From positions 370,001 to 434,000 of the forward strand of contig JAWDGP010001472.1 of NCBI GenBank assembly GCA_033675545.1: a stretch of 64,000 nt of DNA, read 5' to 3'. Origin of the DNA: Elysia crispata. Its lineage: Eukaryota > Mollusca > Gastropoda > Plakobranchidae. The notes beneath the pieces are model-generated. The model was given only the letters and a program-made list of their open reading frames with translations. It was not told where the DNA came from and searched no databases. Position numbers and translations under genes: made by a program. Shown here piece by piece: positions 9,791-19,627 of this stretch (position 1 is its first letter; every line of letters begins with the position of its first letter).

Positions 9791-11430
9791 GTAGAGGAGA
9801 ACAAGTTTCGTAAAATACTTCACGAGTTTTTTTTACGACCGACTTTCTCCTCGGCTGATGTCAAGCATGGTGTGCGACATTTTGTTCCAACAACCGGCGC
9901 TCCAATTCATGCACGAGCCCGCCGTATAGCACCGGACAAGCTTGCTGTTGCCGAACGCGAGTTCCTGGAGATGGAGCATATGGGTATCATCAGAAAGTCT
10001 AACAGCCCGTGGGCTTCTCCTCTCCACATTGTGCCAAAGCCGAATGGAGGATGGCGCCCGTGCGGAGACTATCGTCGCCTAAATGACGCAACAACCCCCG
10101 ATAGATACCTCATACCTCACATTCAGGACTTTTCAGCAAAGCTATTCAGCAAAGTAATCTTTTCCAAGATCGATGTTGTGCGCGGTTATCATCAAATCCC
10201 CATGCACCCAGATGACATTGCGAAAACCGCTATCATCACACCTTTCGGTCTTTATGAATTTTTAAGGATGCCTTTTGGGCTGAAAAATGCAGCACAGGCA
10301 TTCCAGCGACTGATGGACACGGTTCTGCAGGATGTTAACTGTGCTTTTGTCTACCTGGACGGCATCTTGGTAGCAAGCTCTTCAGAGGAGGAGCACATGT
10401 TAGATCTTCGAACTATATGCAGACGCCTACAAGATTTTGGACTGGTTGTTAGATTAGAAAAATGTATTTTCGGCCAGAAGTCCATTGAATTTCTAGGTCA
10501 TCAAGTGTCTGAAAGCGGTTCCATTCCACTGCCCTCTAAATTCAGAGCCATTGAAAACTTTCCGCGACCGCACAACGTCAAAGGTCTTCAGGAATTCCTC
10601 GGAATGATCAACTTTTATCACCGTTTCATTCCACATGCCGCTGCACTCCTTCGACCTTTATACAGTGCTCTTAAAAAATCAAAACCTCATCAAATTATTG
10701 ACTGGACAAACGACATGTGCGAGTCATTCACCTCCAGCAAAGCGGCCCTTGCAGACGCCACTATGCTTAGCCACCCCAAGCCTGGGGCATCCATCTCATT
10801 GACAAGCGACGCCTCAGATCAAGCAGTTGGAGCAGTCTTAGAGCAGTATGTTGATGGTTTCTTGCAGCCTCTTGCCTTCTTCAGCAAGCAACTACGCCCA
10901 CCTGAACAGAAGTATAGCACTTTTGACCGTGAGTTGCTAGCGCTGTATCTGGCAATACGACACTTCAAGTACTTTTTAGAAGGAAGATCTTTCACGATGT
11001 TCACAGACCACAACCCGTTAGTGGGTGCGATGTCTAAAGCCTCGGACCTGTGGACTGCACGTCAACAACGCCACCTTGCCCATATCTCTGAATTCTCCAC
11101 CGACATCAGACATGTCTCAGGAAAGGATAACGTGGTTGCAGACTGTCTCTCACGCAACACCACTGGTACCAATACTCTCGACAACTTTGTACTGGGTACT
11201 GACTATGCAGCCATGGCAAGAGCACAGACTCAAGACACGGATGTACAGGCTTTTCAAACAGCCATCAATGGCCTCACTATAAGACCTATTCAGATCCACA
11301 ACTCTGGACCAGTCTTGCTATGCGATGTATCGTTAGGACATCCACGACCTATTGTCCCTCGCACTTTTCAGCGCCAAGTGTTTGAAGCAATCCAAACCTT
11401 GCACACCCAGGGCGACAATCAACTGTGAAA
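9785..11430 (+). mobile_element. Reverse transcriptase and RNase H region of the CsRn1-like element
   Basis: The RT motifs run from about 9965 to 10510 ([60 protein letters not shown]). RNase H runs from about 10800 to 11160 ([33 protein letters not shown]). The order and wording are those of Ty3/Gypsy pol. Fossil coding sequence. Confidence 0.93.
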
Positions 11431-11479
11431 CTCGTGGCCAATAAATTCGTGTGGCATGGAGTCAAGAAACAGGTAAATA

Positions 11480-12500
11480 AGTGGGCACAAGAATGTCTCG
11501 CCTGTCAGACGTCAAAATTCAGTCACATGTACGTTCACCAGTCATAAAGATACCGGTACCTGCAAAGAAATTCATCCATATTCACGTTGATTTGGTTGGT
11601 CCTCTCACACCTTCGGAGGGTTTCACCCATCTTCTCACCATCATCGATCGTACTACACGGTGGCCAGAGGCGATTCCAATGGTCCAAACATCTACAACAG
11701 ATTATGTTATAGCGCTTATTCGACATTGGATTGCACGTTTTGGTGTTCTATTGGACATGACGTCAGACAGGGGACCTCAGTTCACCTCAGCCCTTTGGAA
11801 TGAGGTAGCAAATAAGCTTGGGATCCAAGTCCATAGAACAACTGCGTATCACCCACAATCAAATGGCCTGGTAGAGCGTTTCCACAGAACATTGAAAGCA
11901 ACGCTTAAAGCTCGCCTTCAAGGCCCACGTTGGACAGACGAGCTCCCTTGGGTACTCTTGGGCCTCAGAATCGTGCCTAAGGAGGACCTTGACACTTCAT
12001 CTGCGGAACTTGTCTACGGAGAACCGTTGACTGTGCCAGGAGAGTTTGTAAATCCAAACTCGAGACTCCACTCTTCCAACAACCTCTTCCACTCACTTGC
12101 TGAGAGGTTTGCCCCCATTCCCACATCACATCATGGCCTGTCAACTCAATCGATCCCACCCTCCCTGAAAAACGCTCGCTTCGTTTTTGTTCGTAGAGAC
12201 TGCCATCGCGGACCCCTCCAGCGTCCATACGACGGCCCTTACCGGGTCATCACTCCAGGCCCAAAAACATTTCGTGTGATGATCGGACGGAGAGAGGAGG
12301 TGATCTCTATAGATCGTCTAAAGCTGGCCCATGTTGATCTGACCAAGCCAGTATTAGTCGCACAGCCTCGTCGTCGTGGTAGACCTCATATCACACAAAA
12401 CCAAGAACTTTTTACTGACAGATATGCACCATTGCAATCTAATCAAGAAACGACACGTTCAGGGCGGCATGTTCGCCTTCCAGTAGCATTCGAAGATGTC
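11480..12500 (+). mobile_element. Integrase region of the CsRn1-like element
   Basis: The integrase core reads HIHVDLVGPL, TIIDRTTRWPEAIP, TSDRGPQFTS and TTAYHPQSNGLVERFHRTLK (D, D, E catalytic core). It is followed by a basic C-terminal domain with FVFVRRD and PYDGPYRVI. Fossil coding sequence. Confidence 0.92.
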
Positions 12501-12521
12501 AGCACTGGGGGGGGGGGGGGG

Positions 12522-12709
12522 TGTAGTGTACACACTACCTGGTGTGCTTGCAGACCGTGCTGACAGTGACAGCTAGACTCTTCCTACGAGAAGGGCTGGC
12601 TGGCAACCCGAGTTGGGACAACAACAAGAGACATGATCTTGACACTCTTAGAATAAAGTTCTTCAAATTATATCAGTTGTTATAATTTCTATTGTTTGTA
12701 CTCGTAACA
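12522..12709 (+). repeat. 3' LTR of the CsRn1-like element
   Basis: A 188-bp copy of the 5' LTR, preceded by a run of about 13 G (12508..12521) that fits the polypurine tract. It ends CGTAACA and is followed by the ATAT target duplication. Confidence 0.95.
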
Positions 12710-12859
12710 ATATAACTGAATACCAGTATATCTAGAATCCCTCCTATGACACATGCAAACAACGACCTATTCAGATTCACAATAACGTTTCACAAACAGT
12801 TATCCTACTTAGTATCTTTCATACTTTTTTCCATGGAAATTTAGTTCACTCACTTCTGA

Positions 12860-13960
12860 GCATTGGTAGTGGAGCCAAACTTACCAAGATACCGATACAT
12901 TAAATTGATAGAACTTTTAGAAGCGTCAGACTTACCACAATGCAGGTACATTATATTGATAGTAGGGTTAGACTTGCCACGATACCGTTGCATATTGGTA
13001 TCAGACATATCACGGTACCGGTGCATTATTATTATTGGCAATGGCGTCAGACATACGACGGTATCGGTGCATTATATTGGTAATGGCACCAGACATACCA
13101 CGGTACCGGTGCATTATAATTATTGGCAATGGCGTCAGACATACGACGGTATCGGTGCATTATATTGGTAATGGTATCAGACATACCACGGTACCGCTGC
13201 ATTATATTGGTAATGGCATCAGACATACCACGGTACCGGTGCATTATATTGGTAATGGCATCAGACATACCACGGTACCGGTGCATTATATTGGTAATGG
13301 CATCAGACATACCACGGTACCGGTGCATTATATTGGTAATGGCATCAGACATTCCACGGTACCGGTGCATTATATTGGTAATGACATCAGACATACGACG
13401 GTACCGGTGCATTATATTGGTAATGGCATCAGACATTCCACGGTACCGGTGCATTATTATTATTGGCAATGGCGTCAGACATACGACGGTATCGGTGCAT
13501 TATATTGGTAATGGCATCAGACATACCACGGTACCGGTGCATTATAATTATTGGCAATGGCGTCAGACATACGACGGTATCGGTGCATTATATTGGTAAT
13601 GGCATCAGACATACCACGGTACCGCTGCATTATATTGGTAATGGCATCAGACATACCACGGTACCGGTGCATTATATTGGTAATGGCATCAGACATACCA
13701 CGGTACCGGTGCATTATATTGGTAATGGCATCAGACATACCACGGTACCGGTGCATTATATTGGTAATGGCATCAGACATTCCACGGTACCGGTGCATTA
13801 TATTGGTAATGACATCAGACATACGACGGTACCGGTGCATTATATTGGTAATGGCATCAGACATTCCGCGGTACCGGTGCATTATATTGGTAATGGCATC
13901 AGACATTCCGCGGTACCGGTGCATTATACTGGAATGGCGTCAGAATTACCACGATATCGG
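12860..13960. repeat. 42-bp minisatellite with a 10-unit higher-order repeat
   Basis: About 25 copies of a 42-bp unit (variants 42-45 bp) made of ATTGGTAATGGCATCAGACA, TACCACGGTACC and GGTGCATTAT. Each full unit carries the palindrome CGGTACCG overlapping ACCGGT. The unit types occur in the same order in 13037..13460 and 13463..13890, including a GACGGTATCGG variant, an ACCGCTGC variant, three plain units, then ATTCCACGG, ATACGACGG and ATTCC(A/G)CGG. This gives a higher-order repeat of about 426 bp. Long open frames on both strands exist only because the unit is a multiple of three. Confidence 0.95.
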
Positions 13961-14242
13961 TATACTTATTTATTATGGTAGTGGCGTCAGACATACTATG
14001 TTCCTGATGCATTATATTGGTAGAAGCGGTAATACAGGGCAGCTGACTGATTATTTGTTCTTGTTGAACTTGTCAAAGTATGTCCTAATGTTTTATCAAT
14101 GATGAATTCAGATTTGCTTTTTTAGAGTCTTTCAAAATGTACCCGAGACGACAACATGTGTGCATTGGAAAGCTATAACTCATCACAATGCTACGGCTAG
14201 TGAAATGTATAAAAGATGCCTTGGTTAAACAAAAATATGGAA

Positions 14243-14890
14243 GAGAGGCAGGCGGATCTAGGTCACCCGCTCGGCTGTAGGTACAGCGACGAACTAGTCG
14301 ACCGTTCAGAGATATGCCGAGTTAGGAACAAGTCACCCGCTCATCTATAGTTACAGCTAGAACCTAGTCATCCGTTGAGCTGTAGCTACAGCCAGGAATA
14401 AGTCACTCGTTTATCTGCAGTTACAGCTAGAAACTAGTCACCCGTTGAGCTTTAGCTATAGATAGGAACTAGTCACCCGCTCAGAGACAGGCGGATCTAG
14501 GAACTGGTCGCCCGCTCAGCTGTATGTACAGCTAGGAACTAGTTACCCGCTCAGAGACAGGCGGATCTAGGAACTGGTTACCCGCTCAGCTGTATGTACA
14601 GCTAGGAACTAGTTACCCGCTCAGAGACAGGCGGATCTAGGAACTGGTCACACGTTCAGAGACAGGTGGATCTAGGAACTGGTCACCCGCTCAGGGACAG
14701 GTGGATCTAGGAACTGGTCACCCGCTCAGAGACAGGTGGATCTAGGAACTGGTCACCCGCTCAGAGACAGGTGGATCTAGGAACTGGTCGCCCGCTCAGG
14801 GACAGGTGGATCTAGGAACTGGTCACCCGCTCAGAGACAGGTGGATCTAGGAACTGGTCACCCGCTCAGAGACAGGTGGATCTAGGAACT
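14243..14890. repeat. 35-bp minisatellite with an older mixed-unit half
   Basis: The right part (about 14480..14890) has near-identical 35-bp units of GGATCTAGGAACTGGTCACC and CGCTCAGAGACAG. The left part (14243..14480) mixes in longer units with ACAGCTAG and TGTAGCTACAG. The right end is sharp, at CTAGGAACTG. Confidence 0.93.
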
Positions 14891-14954
14891 GCTATCTTAC
14901 ACAAGTTACCACAACACGTTATTGCATTATTATTTTGCATCTGATTAGTAAGCG

Positions 14955-15150
14955 CCGGCTATATATAGCTCTTTTCGAGAGCAATCTATCGTCATCTTAA
15001 TATAGCTCAATTCTAGATGGATTGATTCGTCTTCTAAATATATCTCTATAATGGATTAGTGGAGCCATCGTCTCAATATAGCTCTATTCTTGAGTAACGG
15101 AGCCGTCTTCTAAATAAAGCTTTATTCTAGACTAACGTAGACGAATTTTA
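14955..15150. repeat. Degenerate minisatellite, about 45 bp
   Basis: About four or five diverged units sharing TCTTCTAAATATAGCTCTAT and TCTAGA(T/C)TAACGGAGCC-like words. It follows directly on the 35-bp array and ends near a T run at 15163..15176. Confidence 0.65.
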
Positions 15151-15689
15151 GTGGCCGGCTTTTTTTTTTTTTTTTTAAAGTTTTTACTAAACCCGGATAA
15201 AATCAGAAAATGCTATGTGACCATACTTTACTGTTATATTCGTGTTTCTTTTAAAGCAGCTGACTTTACTACGGTAGCAATGGCGGAGATTTTCTCATGC
15301 CTTGGCGAGAGGTCAAGATTGTGTTTTAGGATATTGAATTTCTAAAAGGAACATGCAAATTGCAACGCCATCCTTCAAATGCTTATGTTTTAGGGAGAGT
15401 AACAAATCATTCATTTTTCTAAGAAGCGATTTGTTGCTCGTAAAAGAAAATCACATGATGTCCCTCAAACTTCTACCGCAAGCGACATAGTGTTTGCTAC
15501 TACTAAGGTCAATGTACAAAGCTCAGCCTTTCATGAAAAGAAAGCTTAAGTCAAGTTTAATCAGCACCATCATGGTTATCATCACCATCATCATAATTAC
15601 TACTGTTTTTACAACCACTACTTCAGTCTTATTTTTTTTTACAGATATCGGTTAACATTGGTAATTTCAATTCTGATAACATCTTAAGT

Positions 15690-16440
15690 CAATTCGACGT
15701 TTCACAGGGCTCTGTCCTTGGACCAGTTCTTTTCCGAATTGTACACACAGTCTTTAGTCTTTAGTATAGTACAGCAGTCTTTAAGACTTCATCTCAATGC
15801 TGTCAATTCTCAGTTGTACAAAGCGTGTGAAAGTGAAGACTCATCATCTTAGTCACGGCCACTTTTGATGACATAATTTTTTAAAATTTCTAGCTTTGTA
15901 TAACCAGCGCCATATCAAAACTGAACTTATTTTCATTGGAAATATTCTTAAACTTTTTCTTATTTAAACAAATTTCAAATTTTTAGTAGTAAAAGTAAAA
16001 AGATAAACAAAATCTCGAGATTGCCATCTATTATGGAATATCGATGTCTTCATATGTTACTGAACTTTGTAACAATTTGCATAATCATATGCATAGGAAG
16101 TTATTGAAATGAGACTGCGAACAAGACCCTTGTAACATCTTTTTTCTATCGAAACCGGTTTGTTCTAAAGCTTTACTAGTATTTCTCCCCAAAGACTTAA
16201 TTAATCGACCTTATCTGGTTCAAAAAAGTGCAGCGAGGCTTATATGATATGAAAGAAATGCCATCACAACAGCTCTGTTCTCCATCTCTTGCATTGGCTG
16301 CCTGTTAATAAACACATTATTTACAAACTGTGCATGTTTTGTTATAAATGTGTTATCAGATGACGTCAACTTTTCTCTTTGACTGTCTCTAAGAATAATT
16401 ATGTGTTATAAGTTTATTTAGCTTTCGTCGCTATGAAACT
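15690..16440 (+). mobile_element. Decayed LINE (Jockey/CR1-type reverse transcriptase, C-terminal part)
   Basis: Broken coding remnants in several frames read SVLGPVLF (15711..15734), the RT motif before the catalytic box; QLYKACESED (about 15812..15842); KTELIFIGN (about 15917..15943); LPKDLINRP (about 16190..16215); LVQKSAARLI-like (about 16217..16245); and LHWLPVNK (about 16287..16312) followed by IIYKLCMFCYKC. This series is the C-terminal half of ORF2 in Jockey/CR1-group LINEs. Frameshifts and stops separate the pieces, so it is long dead. The 5' end is truncated, as usual for LINEs. The exact clade is not resolved. Confidence 0.8.
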
Positions 16441-16448
16441 CTCTTTCT

Positions 16449-16545
16449 AGGGAGTGAAGTGGCGTATTGGTATAGGCTATGTTCTCTTTGAGTGGCAAGC
16501 CGATAAGTGGCGAAACATTTGTAAATCGATGGTTCTAATGCTGAA
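16449..16545 (+). repeat. tRNA-like stretch, possible SINE head
   Basis: AGTGGCGTATTGGTATAGGC resembles a Pol III A box, and GATGGTTCTAATGCTG, about 60 bases on, resembles a B box (GGTTCGAATCC) with changes. It follows directly on the LINE remnant. No folded cloverleaf can be claimed. Confidence 0.25.
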
Positions 16546-16725
16546 AATTCAAGCAGTTCTCGGTGATTTTCTTTTAAAGCCTTATCCTAATTATTGCTGA
16601 GCACTACCGAAAATTCTAGCTCTTATATTTTTAATTACTACTAATACTGCAACATAATTAGTAATATATAGTGTACGACTACTTCTACTAAGCTGCGATA
16701 TACTGATATGTATGTACCACTATAC

Positions 16726-17107
<382 letters not shown>

Positions 17108-17714
17108 CACAACGATTTCTTCTTCTTGAACTGCTTGTACTCTGCCACAGCTACTATCACTACTGCAATTTGAATACCTAACTTAAAATTTATATGGATT
17201 TGAAATTTCAAAGACAATCCATCATCGACTAGAGGGATTTGTTGTCTCTTTTTGTTGGTGTTTTTTTTAAGTCATAGGTAACAACAAATTCTTGAATCAA
17301 GCCAAGCGAAATTTTCCGGGAAATACACACACCTCGCATGCAATCAGAACTCTCTAGAAAGAAACCTTTCCACTATACTAGATCTACTTCTCCGGTTCCG
17401 TACAGTGTGCTGAAGAATCAATAACATAGCTCTGAAGTAAAGCTGAAATCTAAACTACTTCAAACCAATCAGTCCCCTTGTATTTACAGAACATTCACAT
17501 GAAAAGAGACGACGCACCCGGATTTACATGAATAAGATCTTTTCTTACAATCAATCTTTTTTCCTTCTTATTTGAAGAAGACACATTCTTTCAGAATTCA
17601 CACAAGAGCAAGGTTTGCCATAATGGTCGGGTGGGTATTTCCGTTTCTGTATTGGCGGTAGAGAAATTCTCTATCGGTATCTGATTGACCCTCCCTCAAC
17701 GATTATATCCACAG

Positions 17715-17879
17715 GCTTTTTACTTCAAAGACAACAAAGGAGGCAGCATTGACAGCAACGCCCCAGAGAATCAAGACACCAAGGAAGCGTGTCGAGAATT
17801 TCTGCCCTGGCCTCATTGGAGTGTGACCGATTTCAGGGAAGATTCAACCTCATGCATAACTAGCAAGAGTCGCAGTTAG
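17715..17879 (+). CDS. Possible terminal exon, unknown gene
   Basis: A 3' splice site-like CCTCCCTCAACGATTATATC followed by CACAG at 17710..17714 precedes a 54-codon open frame starting AFYFKDNKGGSIDSNAPENQ and ending CITSKSRS at a TAG. Composition is balanced and unlike the repeats on both sides. No family is recognised, and no partner exon was found to the left on the plus strand. It could equally be a chance frame. Confidence 0.25.
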   Translation, partial: AFYFKDNKGGSIDSNAPENQDTKEACREFLPWPHWSVTDFREDSTSCITSKSRS

Positions 17880-17948
17880 GGTGGTAGTAGGAGTATTATA
17901 ATAGTACCAGGAGAAATAGTAATACAATTAAATAGTAATAGTTAAGTA

Positions 17949-17949
17949 T

Positions 17950-18044
<95 letters not shown>

Positions 18045-18111
18045 TTAATTCTCTTATTTCTACAACTTCATAGTAGTAGTAGTAGTAGCAGCAGCAGCAG
18101 CAGCAGTTGCT

Positions 18112-18176
<65 letters not shown>
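17949..18176. repeat. Inverted triplet microsatellite: (ACT)n(GCT)n ... (AGC)n..(AGT)n
   Basis: Left arm: (ACT) about 24 copies (17949..18021) then (CTG) about 8 copies (18021..18045). Right arm: (AGT)5 (18071..18087), (CAG)6 (18088..18107), TTGCTGT, then (AGT) about 20 copies (18113..18176). The right arm is the reverse complement of the left in the right order, with a loop of about 40 nt, so a single strand can fold into a hairpin with arms of about 85 bp. Confidence 0.93.
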
Positions 18177-18179
18177 TTT

Positions 18180-19100
18180 TGTTGTTGTTGTTGTTGTTCT
18201 AGCACCAACATAGCCTGGCAATGCAGAAAAAATTTAAGGTTTTTTTCTCCTGTTAGTTGAATGTAAAGAATAAAGTAATAGGTTTTAATATTAGTTTGTA
18301 TGTTGGTGTTATTGTTCTTTTGTTTTGTTTTTGTTGTCATTCGTTAACTCTTGGATCCCGAATAATACACATACTATGTGATTTTGTAGGTTTTTAATTA
18401 TAGTTACTGAATAATTAGAAGTAAAATCATCCAAAAAAAGTGAGCGGACCATCAACATGAAGAAACAACACATGTTCTTTTTCTCAATTTGTTGTAATCT
18501 ATGACCAGCCGGGATCATTTAAAGTTCGTTTTGTTCTCTCATGCCGTTTTTTTTTGTTTTTTTTTTAAACTTTTTTTGAAACGCAGCTCTATTCCAGCGG
18601 AGTTCAGATCTTCGGAGTACAGTTAAAATGAACTTATTTGTAAGGCATTATGGTAGCTGATGGCATTTCCTTGACTAAAATGAACGTAAGAAATCAAAAT
18701 CACTCAGAGTCGAACGTTATAGACATTTATGACTTAGCCTTCTGCCAAAGTATGTTTTTTGTTTAAGTTCTTTTGTACTGAAGTGTTGCTTTATCATAGG
18801 GTCATGTGTGTGTGTGTCAGCATTTTTACGATAAGCGTCGCAAATGAATGACAGCACACAGCTGTTCAGGTCCAGTAACGGTTGTGACACTTCGCTTGAC
18901 TTAAAGGCAGAATTTGTGCCCTCAGATTCGAGGTCCAAAGGTCACCTGTGTGTCCAATCACCTGGACTATGAACAGCTGTAAATTAATTCTGAACAAGTT
19001 TCATGCGCTATCTCATTGAGTGTATTTATAAGGTGCGCTCTGGCCTACCTTACCCTAACTTCCAGCCTTCCAGATAAAATAGCAGTGTCTCTAGCTCTCA
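18180..19100. other. No gene recognised; TATA-like word at 19023
   Basis: AT-rich unique sequence with poly-T runs. TATTTATAAGG at 19023..19033 resembles a TATA box, but it faces only tandem repeats. A minus-strand frame at 18717..18938 is open but has no recognisable features. Confidence 0.4.
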
Positions 19101-19104
19101 CATT

Positions 19105-19585
19105 CGCCCTTCTCTCAATCTCTAGCCGTCACATTCGCCATTCTCTCAATCTCTAGCCGTCACATTCGCCATTCTCTCAATCTCTAGCCGTCACATTCGC
19201 CATTCTCTCAATCTCTAGCCGTCACATTCGCACTTCTCTCAATCTCTAGCAGTCACATTCGCCATTCTCTCAATCTCTAGCCGTCACATTCGCCATTCTC
19301 TCAATCTCTAGCCGTCACATTCGCCATTCTCTCAATCTCTAGCCGTCACATTCGGACTTCTCTCAATCTCTAGCCGTCACATTCGCCATTCTCTCAATCT
19401 CTAGCCGTCACATTCGGACTTCTCTCAATCTCTAGCCGTCACATTCGCCATTCTCTCAATCTCAAGCCGTCACATTCGCCCTTCTCTCAATCTCTAGCCG
19501 TCACATTCGCCATTCTCTCAATCTCTAGCCGTCACATTCGCCATTCTCTCAATCTCTAGCCGTCACATTCGGACTTCTCTCAGAA
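19105..19585. repeat. 31-bp minisatellite
   Basis: About 15-16 copies of a 31-bp unit, CCGTCACATTCGCCATTCTC plus TCAATCTCTAG, with GGACTT or CACTT replacing GCCATT in some units. It stops sharply 40 bp before the large 33/36-bp array; the two units are unrelated. Confidence 0.95.
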
Positions 19586-19627
19586 TTCTCGTCTGGAGAA
19601 ATGAAGTGCTCTCATCACACATTACGA

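Larger units (their letters stand above)
8345..12709 (+). mobile_element. Ty3/Gypsy LTR retrotransposon, CsRn1 clade (fossil copy)
   Basis: A complete-looking LTR element of 4365 bp. It has paired LTRs starting TGTAGTG and ending CGTAACA, a tRNA-Trp-type primer site just after the 5' LTR, gag, protease, reverse transcriptase, RNase H and integrase regions in Ty3/Gypsy order, a G-run before the 3' LTR and a 4-bp target duplication (ATAT at 8341..8344 and 12710..12713). A CHCC-type Cys-His box in gag and the tRNA-Trp primer both mark the CsRn1 clade, known from flukes, insects and molluscs. The coding region is broken: it lies in about four or five open segments, so perhaps two to four breaks. 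The LTRs differ by about three substitutions and one 8-bp indel, so the insertion is fairly recent. It lies upstream of GT7 coding exon 1, in the opposite orientation, probably in a 5' intron. Confidence 0.95.

Noticed and set aside
13035-14102. Several overlapping open frames of 135-183 codons on both strands
   Set aside because: They follow from the 42-bp unit being a multiple of three without stops; all frames show the same 14-residue repeat.
14480-14890. CRISPR-like regular repeat
   Set aside because: Units are contiguous 35-bp tandem copies with no unique spacers, in animal DNA.
19023-19033. TATA-like word upstream of the 31-bp and 33/36-bp arrays
   Set aside because: AT-rich context makes such words common, and no credible transcript unit follows.
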